DNA of 64,000 bases from Anagrus nilaparvatae. Lineage: Eukaryota; Arthropoda; Insecta; Hymenoptera; Mymaridae. Location of the stretch: the NCBI GenBank assembly GCA_022575985.1, contig JAKSXM010000007.1:39434501-39498500 (forward strand), given 5' to 3'. Every line of letters begins with the position of its first letter. The stretch's first letter is position 1. Below the pieces are notes generated by a model. It made no database searches. It was not told where the DNA came from and worked only from the letters and a program-made list of their open reading frames with translations. The translations under genes and the position numbers were made by a program. This document shows, piece by piece, positions 1 to 9,663 of this stretch.

Positions 1-258
1 TATAAGGATAAAATAATTACACTTTGTTTATTATTAACAAAATCATTTAATAAAATCAATAACTAAATCAATACATAATAATAATATTAGTCGATAACGC
101 ATTATACGCGTCGATGACTTTTTGAGTATACATATACGACTGACTGGGGATAGTATAGTATGAGAATAGGAGAAAAAGGAATAGACGAGAATGACTTGCG
201 CATCAATTAATATAATGCCCAAATGTAAAAACAATGGAAGGGATTCTCATACATAACA
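1..258 (-). repeat. 3' LTR of the gypsy element (truncated by window edge)
   Basis: This is a direct repeat of 5259-5516. In element orientation the LTR opens TGTTATGTATG and closes ATACACAACA, the usual TG...CA form. An AATAAA signal lies near the 3' end in element orientation. A 63-codon frame at 43-234 occurs in both LTR copies; it is simply LTR sequence and not a gene. Confidence 0.95.
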
Positions 259-271
259 TTTCCTCCCTTGC
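259..271 (-). other. Polypurine tract of the gypsy element
   Basis: On the minus strand the bases just before the 3' LTR read GCAAGGGAGGAAA. This is the expected place and composition for the plus-strand primer of an LTR retrotransposon. Confidence 0.8.
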
Positions 272-334
272 ATAAAAGTTAAAAAAATACAATTTTTTTT
301 TTTTTAATTACATACAGTTAAAGATGATAAGAGA

Positions 335-3300
335 TTAATAGTAGGTCTTCCTTCTTGGATTGGCATTTAGCCTTCTTGGATAACGACGTTGCCTTGTTGA
401 GCGACGAACGACTTGTTCTTCTGGCTCGACTATTAGTTGATTATCATCTTGTTCGTTTATTTGTATATTTTGTTCATCTGCTTGATGTGCCACGTTATTG
501 GCGTCCTCCATTTGGTTTTCTGGTGGATTATTATTTTCTGGACATTGAGGAGTGGCGTCAAAGAAACGAATTTTCCTCCTCACGTTGTTTGTGGATGGAG
601 TTGAGTCAGTTTCTGGTTCTGAACAGGTTTTTGATTTTTCTTTTGGTTCAAAAGCTCGTATCTGGTCTACGTGTCTTTTGTACCGTTTTCCATTGTACTC
701 GATCTCATAGTGGAGATCCCCCAGTTTTGTGACGATTTTACCTTGAACCCATTTGTCCATGCGGACATTGCCAGACATGAAATAGACAGTCTGTAGAGCT
801 TCGAATTCTCTAAACGTTGGTTCAAATGAGGCACTTTGTTTTTGTACCATTTTGGTGTATAAGTCACTTGGTCGTACAAGGTCGAGGCGTGTACGAATAT
901 TACGACCCAAGAATAGTTGCGCAGGGCTTTGTTCTGTCGTCGAGTGTGGCGCTTTTCTATAATGCTGTAGGTACATGTTTAGTTTGCTGCTGATATCGCT
1001 AGATGAGCACGACAAAGTCATTAATGCATCCTTGACGGACCCCACACTTCTTTCGGCTTGCCCATTTGTAGATGGGTGGTACGGTGCTGTTAGCCTATGA
1101 TATTTGACTCCTGAAGATTTGAGAAAATCTTTAAATTCTTCAGAAACAAACTGCCTTCCATTGTCTGAGACGACTGTTAATGGAACTCCATACCTTGAAA
1201 ATAAGTTGTCGAGTATCTCGATCGTAGCCTTGGAAGTTGTTGACTTTGTGATAGCCACCTCGAGCCATTTGCTGTATGCGTCTACGACGATTAAGAGCAT
1301 TGATCCAGCGACAGGTCCAGCGTAGTCTATGTGGATACGTTCCCATGGAGCCTTTGGATACTCCCAGTGATGAGTTCTAAACTTCGGTGGAGCATGTGCG
1401 TTTTTGGCACAATTTGAACAAGATCTGGCTGCGGCTTCGATATCATTGTCTATACCTGGCCAGTAAACAAAAGAACGGGCAATACCTTTCATTTTTACGA
1501 TGCCAAGATGTGCTGCATGAAGTTCATCTAAGACTTGTTTGCGAAATAGTTTTGGTATAACTACTCTATGTTCAAATAAGAGACAACCCGCAGATAGTGT
1601 GTATTTAGCCTCTGGTGACTTGTAACCATGACGTTCCAAGGATTGACCAGATTCAAGAAGTTTTATAAGTTTACCTAGATCTGCGTCTTTTCTTGTTTCA
1701 GCAGCGATTTCTTCGGCATTTAGAGGTAGCTGTTGGATTTGATGAAGAGTGAAAATTTCGAACTGATCTCGATCCATTACTTCCTCCTCCTTGTGGACAG
1801 ATAGCCTGTGTATACTGGTTGTTGATTTATTTGGCAGAGGTAGGCGAGACAGGTAATCTGCATTTATATTTTCTTTTGACTTTTTAAACTGGACGTCAAA
1901 ATTAAAGTTGGACATAAAGTCTGCGTAATTTGCCATTCTGCTAATACATAGAGTTGGTAACGATTTTTTTGGATGAAAAATTTGTGAAAGTGGCTTGTTA
2001 TCAGTAATTAGTGTAAAATGACGTGCGTACAAGTAGTAGAAAAATTTTTGAATGCCCCAGACGCTAGATAAAGCTTCCTTGTCAATTTGTGGGTATTTTT
2101 GTTCGGTGGCTGTGAGAGTACGACTTGCATAAGCAATTACTTTTTCAGTTCCATCACTAAGTTTGTGAGAAAGGACAGCTCCTATACCCGTTTTGCTTGC
2201 ATCAGTTGCCAATAAGACTGGCAAATCTGGATCATATGGCATCAAGACTTGAGGCGAGATTAGCATATCTCTTATTTTTGTGTAAGCTTTATCGGCATCC
2301 TCTGACCATGTAAGTTGCATCTTTTTATCATTGTTTCCTTTAGTTACCATATCTCTTAGTGGGCGATCTATGGTAGAAAGATTAGGTATAAAAGCATTAT
2401 AGTAGACAGCTTTACCTAGAAAAAGTTGCATTTCTTCTACTGTTGACGGTCTGGGTGCGTTTTTGACAGCTTCTATGTGCTTATCTGACTTGTGAATGCC
2501 ATTTGCATCGATTCTGTGGCCTAAAAATTCTATGGAGTTGGCGACAAAAGTACACTTGTCTCTATTCAGTCGAAGACCACGAGATTTAAGTTTTTCAAAC
2601 AAATTAGTAAGTACGATAAGTAATTCCTCGAAATTTTCAGAAAATACAATAATATCGTCAAAAAATACTCTAATACCTTTTATTCCATGCAACACTTCTT
2701 CAATGCGGCGTTGCCAGATGGCTGGAATATTGGCTGCTCCATATACAGCTCGTTTTGGACGTATAAGTCCATGTGTAGGTGTGTTAAGAGTTAATATATG
2801 ACTAAATTCTTCATCTATTGGCAGATGAGTGTAAGCATCAGTCAGGTCCAAGTGACAAAAAAGTTTGGCCCCTTTCATGTCACTAAATATATGCTCCGAT
2901 TTGGGTATCGGGTGCTCGTCGATAATCATTTGATGATTTACTGTTGGCTTGTAGTTACCTGTGATTCTTAACTTGCCATTGGTTTTGACCACTACATGAG
3001 TAGGGGAAGCCCATTCAGATGCTTCAACCTTTTCGTAGAAACCTGAAGCTATTTTACGATCTATTTCTTTTTTGTAGGTTTCTCGTAGCGCATAGGGTAC
3101 GTCGTGAGCCTTTGCAAAGATAGGCCTGGCGTCTGACTTGAGATGTACCTTAGCTGGTGGACCTGATAATTTACCAGCTGTATCTGAAAATATATCATTA
3201 TATCTAGAAAGTAATTTACCTAGACTATTACTTTGGTCGGCTGAGAGTGCGGAAGATCTTGTAGAAAGGGCACGAATTGCCTCAGAAGATGACCCAGAGA

Positions 3301-4693
3301 ATAGTTTTACAAAATCAATTTCGTGGACAAACTGTTCTGTCCAGCTTCGGCCAAAAAGAGAGTCGTAGTTGCCATCTACGACATATAGGTTTAGTCTGCA
3401 CGTTTTTGAACCTAAGGTGACATTCACAGGTACTCGGCCCATACAGTATACCAGATGACCTGAATAATCCGAAAATTGACGGTCTGTTGGCAAAAGACGG
3501 AAGTTCTTCTTAATTGCCCGCATTGTCTGGAGACTGACGATTCCAGTTGGGGCAGCTGAGTCGAGTTCCATTTCTATGTTGACGCCATCTATTTTGACAG
3601 ACAGCATGTGTCTCTTGGCAAACTGGGTCTCCGCTATATCATTAGTACTGTGAATTTTATGGATAACATCAATACGGCTTACCGGTTCGTTTTGGTGAAC
3701 GTTGCGACTCTGATTTTGAGTTGAACCAGAGTTGTTCTTTCTGCATACAGTCTTAATATGACCTTTAATGCCACATGCATGGCACGATGCGTTTAGGTAT
3801 GGGCAGCTTCGGCGAGCGTGGTTGGCCCCACAACCTTGGCATTTAGTTTGAGAGTGGTTATTACTGGCGCTTCTATCCCGTTGTGGCTGTTTCCCTGAAT
3901 TCTGGTCTTGACGGAAATTACTATTTCCACGACTTCGAGAGAAGCTTCTGTTAGGTCCCCTTCGGTTATTTCTAGTTTTTGGCTGACTGTAGCCTAGCTT
4001 ATTGGTCTGCGTATCAGATCCCGCCGGATTATTTGTATTCTTGACGTCGACTGCCGTTTGTTGTACAGCTTCGAGTGTACTTGCAATTTCATAAGCCTTA
4101 TTGAAAGTATCAGGCTTTTGGGCTATGATTTCATCGCACATATCGCGAGACTCAAGACCATGCAGGAGCTGTTCGATCAGCATCCTGTCTAAAAATGTAC
4201 CGTATTCGCAATGTGCAGCTCCTTGCTTTAGACGCAAGGCAAAATTAGCTATTGACTCACCTTTTGACTGGCAAATGTTTCTGAATCTGATGCTTTCTGC
4301 ATATTTGTTTTTCTGAATGTCGAAATGGTTGATCAGTGTCTCCTTGATTGAGTTGTAGCTAAGAGTTGACGGTTCCTGAGGGCTCGCCAAGAACTTCAGT
4401 GCGTTGTTCAATTCGGTGCCCATATGTACCCGTGCGTAGTCAGCGTGCAACTCCTGCTTTATGTTGCTCAACTTTAAAGCCCAGTCAAAACGAGTGAAAT
4501 AGTCTTTAACGCTGGTAGTCTCAGACGACTTAAATTCAGTGATTGAAAACGCAGGTACTTTTGCTGTAGAACTGCCTTCTGCTGGGTGAAGATTGACAGT
4601 CTTCAAAGCATTAGCGATTGCTGTGGCTAAAGTTTTTATCATATTTGTCTCGTCGGCCATTGTGTATCCGTACGTGTAGAGATTGCGTAACAC
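335..4693 (-). CDS. Gag-Pol polyprotein of Ty3/gypsy retrotransposon, intact
   Basis: A 1452-residue single frame. The N-terminal Gag-like part (about 1-250) is followed by a basic Arg/Ser/Asn stretch and two zinc knuckles (C285-C288-H292-C297 and C304-C307-H312-C317). A retropepsin-like segment lies around 376-390, where the catalytic motif reads DSA instead of D-T/S-G. RT covers about 530-720 with HLDLTDAY near 615 and FFDD at 677-680 in place of the usual YxDD. RNase H has D831, E873 and D898. Integrase has an HHCC region ending in C1092/C1095 and catalytic D1123, D1177 and E1214. Gag and Pol share one frame, so no frameshift is needed. Translation may begin at the first Met or at Met12 (MADETNM), which looks a more natural start. 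No internal stops; probably the most intact coding unit in the window. Confidence 0.95.
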   Translation of the reverse strand: MLRNLYTYGYTMADETNMIKTLATAIANALKTVNLHPAEGSSTAKVPAFSITEFKSSETTSVKDYFTRFDWALKLSNIKQELHADYARVHMGTELNNALKFLASPQEPSTLSYNSIKETLINHFDIQKNKYAESIRFRNICQSKGESIANFALRLKQGAAHCEYGTFLDRMLIEQLLHGLESRDMCDEIIAQKPDTFNKAYEIASTLEAVQQTAVDVKNTNNPAGSDTQTNKLGYSQPKTRNNRRGPNRSFSRSRGNSNFRQDQNSGKQPQRDRSASNNHSQTKCQGCGANHARRSCPYLNASCHACGIKGHIKTVCRKNNSGSTQNQSRNVHQNEPVSRIDVIHKIHSTNDIAETQFAKRHMLSVKIDGVNIEMELDSAAPTGIVSLQTMRAIKKNFRLLPTDRQFSDYSGHLVYCMGRVPVNVTLGSKTCRLNLYVVDGNYDSLFGRSWTEQFVHEIDFVKLFSGSSSEAIRALSTRSSALSADQSNSLGKLLSRYNDIFSDTAGKLSGPPAKVHLKSDARPIFAKAHDVPYALRETYKKEIDRKIASGFYEKVEASEWASPTHVVVKTNGKLRITGNYKPTVNHQMIIDEHPIPKSEHIFSDMKGAKLFCHLDLTDAYTHLPIDEEFSHILTLNTPTHGLIRPKRAVYGAANIPAIWQRRIEEVLHGIKGIRVFFDDIIVFSENFEELLIVLTNLFEKLKSRGLRLNRDKCTFVANSIEFLGHRIDANGIHKSDKHIEAVKNAPRPSTVEEMQLFLGKAVYYNAFIPNLSTIDRPLRDMVTKGNNDKKMQLTWSEDADKAYTKIRDMLISPQVLMPYDPDLPVLLATDASKTGIGAVLSHKLSDGTEKVIAYASRTLTATEQKYPQIDKEALSSVWGIQKFFYYLYARHFTLITDNKPLSQIFHPKKSLPTLCISRMANYADFMSNFNFDVQFKKSKENINADYLSRLPLPNKSTTSIHRLSVHKEEEVMDRDQFEIFTLHQIQQLPLNAEEIAAETRKDADLGKLIKLLESGQSLERHGYKSPEAKYTLSAGCLLFEHRVVIPKLFRKQVLDELHAAHLGIVKMKGIARSFVYWPGIDNDIEAAARSCSNCAKNAHAPPKFRTHHWEYPKAPWERIHIDYAGPVAGSMLLIVVDAYSKWLEVAITKSTTSKATIEILDNLFSRYGVPLTVVSDNGRQFVSEEFKDFLKSSGVKYHRLTAPYHPSTNGQAERSVGSVKDALMTLSCSSSDISSKLNMYLQHYRKAPHSTTEQSPAQLFLGRNIRTRLDLVRPSDLYTKMVQKQSASFEPTFREFEALQTVYFMSGNVRMDKWVQGKIVTKLGDLHYEIEYNGKRYKRHVDQIRAFEPKEKSKTCSEPETDSTPSTNNVRRKIRFFDATPQCPENNNPPENQMEDANNVAHQADEQNIQINEQDDNQLIVEPEEQVVRRSTRQRRYPRRLNANPRRKTYY

Positions 4694-4730
4694 TTAATTA
4701 AATCCAATTGTGTAAAATGTAAGGTGATAT

Positions 4731-5045
4731 GTGATGGAATCATCCATATATTACACTATAAAAGGCATAGTAGCGATATGCTTATAAAATGTTACTACAT
4801 ATGATGGAATCATCCATATATAATGACTAAAAGAGCATAATAGCTATATGCATGTAGAATGTTACTACATGTGATGGGATCACCCATATATAATGACTAA
4901 AAGAGCATAATAGCTATATGCATGTAGAATGTTACTACATGTGATGGGATCACCCATATATAATGACTAAAAGAGCATAATAGCTATATGCATGTAAAAT
5001 GTAATGACACGTGATGGACTCACCCATATACAATGACTGATAGCG
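4731..5045 (-). repeat. 70-bp tandem repeat in gypsy 5' leader
   Basis: GATGG followed by an ATCAYCCATATA-like block recurs at 4733, 4803, 4873, 4943 and 5013, a period of exactly 70 bases. The units at 4861-4930 and 4931-5000 match throughout. The array lies between the primer binding site and Gag, in the transcribed leader. Leader repeats of this type can hold promoter, insulator or RNA-packaging elements; no function is shown here. Confidence 0.9.
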
Positions 5046-5230
5046 CGCGGTAGCTGTTAATACACATTCTGTATGTATGGTGACACATAAATTCTATATA
5101 TATATATATATATATGTAAGATGACGCAACCGCGGGCCGACGCCCAAAGATGATTTCCGTTAACAGAAATTTTGTGAGCACATTTTTTGTAAAGAAAGAG
5201 TTTATAACTTTAGCACATGATTTTATCCTT

Positions 5231-5248
5231 ATCCCACTTCTGACACCA
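5231..5248 (-). other. Primer binding site, tRNA-Leu type
   Basis: The minus strand reads TGGTGTCAGAAGTGGGAT three bases inside the 5' LTR. It matches the complement of the 3' end of animal tRNA-Leu (TGG for the CCA tail, then TGTCAGGAGTGGGAT) with one mismatch. The tRNA comparison is from memory of tRNA-Leu sequences. Confidence 0.75.
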
Positions 5249-5251
5249 ATT

Positions 5252-5516
5252 TGTTGTGTATAAGGATAAAATAATTACACTTTGTTTATTATTAACAAAA
5301 TCATTTAATAAAATCAATAACTAAATCAATACATAATAATAATATTAGTCGATAACGCATTATACGCGTCGATGACTTTTTGAGTATACATATACGACTG
5401 ACTGGGGATAGTATAGTATGAGAATAGGAGAAAAAGGAATAGACGAGAATGACTTGCGCATCAATTAATATAATGCCCAAATGTAAAAACAATGGAAGGG
5501 ATTCTCATACATAACA
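5252..5516 (-). repeat. 5' LTR of the gypsy element
   Basis: The 265-bp LTR is complete. It ends at ...CATACATAACA on the + strand and is followed by AAAAACTTTT. Over the shared 258 bases it reads the same as the copy at 1-258. Confidence 0.95.
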
Positions 5517-6469
5517 AAAACTTTTTTTGTTTTAATTGAAATCAAGCGTTTTTTTCTGATTTTTATTATTTATTGATATTCTTTGATTTTCTTCTAACTT
5601 TTTAATTTTTTTAACTTTTGTAGTGGCACAATATAAACATTTTTCAGCTGATCTTTCTAAATTGATATTTTTTTTGAATTTGTAATAGTTTTAGAATCTT
5701 TTTTTCCATTTACTTCACTTGCTTTATTATTTTCTTCAGATTCGTTTATTTCTTCTTGCGCTTCTTTTATATTAAGTTTATTGAGTCTTTCAATAAAAGT
5801 TGGCATATGATTCATATTGATACCAACTTCTTTTTTCCGTAGATTTTGCGATGTGAAATATCTTTTTTCAGGTTATACTTTTATATTCTCTGCAGAATTT
5901 TAATAGTCCTTCTTTCTAAATTCGTAAAAATTATTGCCTTAAAATATCTTAATTTCATAAAAGTTTAAAGTAAATGATAACTGCTAATAAATCAATTCGA
6001 CAAAGGAAAAAAAAAGAATAGAAACAAACAAAAATAGATAAGAAAGTGATGTCTATAGCATCTAAATTTAAAATTTTACAATTTTTGGATAATTGGTAGC
6101 GAAGGATTTTGCGATATGCAAAAATCTGAGCTTAGAAAAATGGTTGATGCTGAAATTAACCTATTAAGTTTTACAGAAATCGAAGGGAGTCATGAAGATT
6201 CCGAGAATCAAGTTATTGAAACTATAAACGATGAGCCTACAGATAATATTTTAACAACAAAATCATTAGTAAACATATTAAATAAACTTCAAAATGCGAT
6301 TGATGAGGCATTCTCTGAAGCTTCAATATTAATGCAGAGCTTAAAATAGTCACTTATGAAGAAGTCACTGCAAGGGTCTTATTTGGATCTCTCAAGTTGC
6401 AGCTGTGTGAATTTTTAATGTCATTTTAATGTCAAATTAATTAATGAGTACAATAAATGATGTTTTCTA
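5517..6469. other. AT-rich flank with two weak coding-like stretches
   Basis: About 950 bases without a recognisable gene. On the minus strand around 5655-5805 a frame begins MNHMPTFIERLNKLN and continues Lys/Glu-rich; a C-x2-C motif (CLYC) follows after a frame change. On the + strand 6116-6349 is an acidic 77-codon frame (MQKSELRKMVDAEINLLSFT...). Both could be tails of decayed DNA transposases, but I do not recognise either family. Confidence 0.3.
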
Positions 6470-8105
6470 CTAGGGTCTCTCTGGAGCAGTGTTCAACAGC
6501 AGTCGTGTTCTACCATAAACTGTTAGGACATTATTTCTGACGGTTGTTTCGTGTCCGAGTCGTTTGCTTAATGTCTACCAGGAGGAATCAGAACAAGCTT
6601 TGGAAAAACTGAAAAATTTTTTCGGTAATGGTTGTTTGCGTTTCCGTCATAAATCACGGCTAGCTTGAAAGATCGAATGTTCAACCTATAAGAAAATAGT
6701 GGTTTTTTTTATTTAAATGTTCAATTTATATTTTGGCAAGTTATTTGATCAAATGTGTCTCTCGGGGGAGGTGAAAATGAACAAAAATTGTCCTGCTCGG
6801 ATCAGGCTGAAATTTTCAGGAAATGTTGCTTTTTTGGTCCTCAGAAACATGTTCGAACCCGTTTTTTAAAATCAGTCATCCTCTTCGATATATTTAACAA
6901 TATGTCTCCCACTTAAAATACACGGGAAAAGCCATTTTGTAGCGGTTTTTCTGATTTTGCTTCACAATTTTAGTTTGATTAAGCACCAAACCAACAAGAA
7001 AAGTTTTTTTTAACATTCATTTTATATATATTATATACATATAAATAATTTAATACACGAAATTTTTAAAAAACGTTATATTTTCAATTTTAAACGCGAT
7101 TTTTTCAGACATAGAGGCGTTTCGCCACGTTGGTCATACACCAATCCTCTTTATAATAAAGTACGCATTTGAATGAATGTTTAAAAAAACTTTTCTAGTT
7201 GGTTTGGTGCTTAGTTAAACTAAAATTGTGAAGCAAAATCAGAAAAACTGCTACAAAATGGCTTTTTCCATGTATTTTAAATGGGAGACATATTGATAAA
7301 TATCTCGAAGAGGATGACTGATTTTCAAAAACGGGTTTGAACATGTTTCTGAGGACCAAAAAAGAAACATTTCCTGAAAATTTCAGCCTGATCCAAGCAG
7401 GGAAAGTTTTTCTCCTTTTCACCTCCCCTGAGTGATACGTTTTATCAAATAACTCGCTAAAATATATATTTAACATTTAAACCCAATAAAGTACTATTTT
7501 CTTATAGGTTGGACATTCATTATTCACTGTAAAATCCGAAGTGCCCGACTTTTTCATAATCCGATCTTTCAAGCTAGCCGTGAAATAAGAAATCGTTTAT
7601 TTTAAGTATGCCTTACATTTTGCAGCGAATAGCTTCCGAATGTAATGCTAAACTTGGTAACATTTTGTTAAACCCTGACAGCGACATGACTGAACCCAGA
7701 ATCCCTGCTTATTCGATGGGGGTCCATCTTTAAAGTTCTTTGAATGTACACTCTTTATGACTCATGTAACTGTAAAATTATTTCTCACTATTAAGAAGAG
7801 CTTCCTTGAATGACTTTTATTCAGATATGATTAAATAAAATTTAATGACTCCATTAATCTCAAAAGTAGAGGTCTAGGGGGATCTTGATTATTCTTTTTG
7901 TAATGAAAATCTAAACAGAAATGGCATTAGTCATCTTACCTGGCAGTCCATAATAAAATAATAAAATAATAAAATGCATGCAAACCATTGGGATATTGGT
8001 CATCTACTAAAAATGATCTATTAGGTTCCTGTTTATACAACAGATAAAATATCGTATTATGTGAGCAGACATGAAAGCATAACCCCTTCAATCTGCAGAC
8101 CTATC
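6470..8105 (+). mobile_element. R1-like 5' region, split by a foldback element
   Basis: The segments 6470-6650 and about 7587-8105 are collinear with 35840-36490, the 5' region of the R1-like copy further right. Shared blocks include a TTTCGTGTYCGRGTCGTTTG-like stretch, GGTTGTTTGYGTTTCYGTCA, TTATTCTTTTTGTAATG, TTACCTGGCAG, AACCATTGGGAT and GCAGACATGAAAGCA, ending at AATCTGCAG. The copy carries no coding sequence and is interrupted by the inverted repeat at 6651-7586. Confidence 0.7.
6651..7586. mobile_element. Foldback (long inverted repeat) element
   Basis: The arm 6651 to about 7017 reappears inverted at about 7183-7586, with roughly 165 bp between the arms. The ends read CACGGCTAGCTTGAAAGATC on one side and the reverse complement on the other. 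It sits inside R1-like 5' sequence; AAAT flanks both sides, a candidate 4-bp duplication. The 93-codon minus frame at 7195-7476 is arm sequence and not a supported gene. Family unassigned. Confidence 0.75.
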
Positions 8106-8635
8106 GCAAAATTGTATTTCACTTTGTTTTTTAATACCATTTATTCCATATCGTCTTTTTGCAATTTTTTAATATTTCTTAGCTTTTCAATTTTGTTTGC
8201 TAGGTTATTGCATCATTACTGCATTAATGGATATTTCCTTTGGCAACAATGGTTGGGTTTTTTTTCAGGGTTTTATCACTCTGAAAAAGAATTTACATCT
8301 CTTTCTTGTAAGACAACACTGAAGTTTTTTGGATTTCTTTGTTGACTATTTTTTTTAGGCTTCATTAACAACTTTAACTGCATTAACTTCGAACTGAGGT
8401 CTTGGATCCTAATTTTTTTTTGAGAACCCTGATTTTTATATCGCTTATGGAGTTAGCCTCTGTAACCCTGGTTTTGTCGCTGCTGTTGTGAATTGTTTTG
8501 CTGTTGTCTTTAATAGCTATTTTAGTTATTGTTTCCTTCGTAATTAGTTCTATTTTATTGTGGATTTTCGTTGTAGTTTTTTCGATTGTTGTACGAATTT
8601 TACCTTCAAATTATCGTATTAATTTTTTCTTTTAT
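8106..8635. other. AT-rich stretch, possible decayed gag on minus strand
   Basis: No intact gene. On the minus strand around 8400-8640 broken frames give Gln/Asn/Arg-rich text such as QQRQNQGYRG, reminiscent of the nucleocapsid-proximal part of a retroelement gag. This rests on composition only. Confidence 0.2.
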
Positions 8636-8978
8636 TACACAGGCACACAAAAAAAAAGAAAGTAATGTAACAGAGGGTAGACCCCCTGATAGGGGGTATT
8701 TGGTGATGCAAAAACCTAATATGGCCTTAAAAATGCAATAAAACTAGTTATTACCCCCTCTCAGCGGTGTAAAAAAATTTTAGATTTCTAAAAATGAAAA
8801 TTAAACTATATTTTTATGTTTTTTGGGACACTGATATCAAAAAAGTTTTCATTCAATGTTTGGTTCTTTAGATAGCCTCAGTGCCCCTATTTATACCTGC
8901 TTCCCATAAACGGGTTAAAAATATTTTTGGAAATATTTGGGAAAATTAAAAGTCAATGTGTATTCTTATGTTTTTTGA
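8636..8978 (+). repeat. Diverged copy of repeat family REP-A
   Basis: The stretch resembles 28950-29500 and, inverted, 30740-31110. Shared blocks include TTACACAGGCA, CAGAGGGTAGA, AATGCAATAAAACTAG, a TCAGTGCCCC block, AACGGGTTAAAAATATTTTT and a TATTCTTATGTTTTTTG block. No coding potential. Confidence 0.65.
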
Positions 8979-9190
8979 TGCGAAGATACTCTTCGAATCT
9001 TTCTTTGTCTATTTTTGGGATATTCCAACCCAGAAGACGTCTGTTTTACGGAGATCGTTGCGGAGTTCCCTCCAGCACCCGCAAGGCTATGTAATTGTGA
9101 TCACTATCATTTTAGCCATCTATCTTCCTACTGTGACTGATTTTCCTAGACACACCTTCTGTTGCAAGAGATTTTAGTTTAATAACATTA
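8979..9190 (-). pseudogene. R1-like ORF2 fragment (end of endonuclease)
   Basis: On the minus strand the broken frame gives NDSDHNYIALRVLEG followed by RRLLGWNIPKIDKERFEEYL. This matches in order the R1 copies at 14976 (GSNHNYITF...PLGWNVSKMDEDRY) and at 59160-59560 on the minus strand. It is the junction between the apurinic-like endonuclease and the RT linker of R1-clade ORF2. Stops interrupt the frame; a short relic. Confidence 0.65.
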
Positions 9191-9663
9191 TGAATAACAA
9201 AAAAGTACGTATTATACATGTGTAGGTATATATTTCTATTTCTTTGTAAACTTTGAGTATTAACTGGTAAATCAGAATATCTAGCTTTAGAAGTATTGCC
9301 TTCTATTTTTAAGGTGGGATATTGTTTCTTGTATCCCCTTGGCATGTAACCTAAATTTTTATACAAAGTAAGCATAAGTTCAACGATTTCTTTTTTGGCA
9401 TTTTGTTTTAGTTTTTTAAGAAAAAAATATTTTAACATAGCAAGCTTTGCAAAGCAAACCTTTGCGGATCATCCTTACAGAGAAACCTTCATATATAAAA
9501 GGAGAGAAAAAAGATTTATTCAGCTTATAAAGCTTTTTCTTGGATTAAAAAAAAAAATTAGGTTATTAAGCTTTTTTTATAATTCTAAATACAAAAAAAA
9601 TTAACTTATTAATCATATTATTTAATTTAAAACATTATGAAAAGACTTTTAAGTTTTTAAGTT
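9191..9663. other. No recognisable gene
   Basis: AT-rich. A minus-strand frame covering 9112-9438 (108 codons) overlaps the R1 relic at its C-terminal end (KSLATEGVSRKIS...). Its N-terminal part is Lys-rich and not recognised. Nothing else is supported. Confidence 0.3.

Larger units (their letters stand above)
1..5516 (-). mobile_element. Young Ty3/gypsy LTR retrotransposon, near complete
   Basis: The element runs right to left. Its 5' LTR is at 5252-5516 and its 3' LTR at 1-258, missing only the first 7 bases because the window starts inside it. The LTRs read the same over the 258 bases that can be compared, which suggests recent insertion. Between them, in element order, are a tRNA-type primer site, a leader with a 70-bp tandem repeat and an (AT)n tract (5095-5115), one uninterrupted Gag-Pol frame and a purine tract. 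No env-like frame is present. A target duplication cannot be tested because the left flank is outside the window. Domain order PR-RT-RNaseH-IN is that of Ty3/gypsy, and the integrase and RT resemble the Mag/K02A2.6-like group (inference). Confidence 0.95.

Noticed and set aside
43..234. 63-codon frame present in both LTRs (also at 5301-5492)
   Set aside because: It is LTR sequence repeated because the LTRs match; no protein features.
4731..5045. Spaced repeats resembling a CRISPR array
   Set aside because: These are contiguous tandem units inside a retrotransposon leader in eukaryotic DNA, with no unique spacers.
8061..8345. 94-codon Phe/Leu-rich plus-strand frame
   Set aside because: Low-complexity translation of a T-rich tract, crossing the end of the R1-like 5' region.
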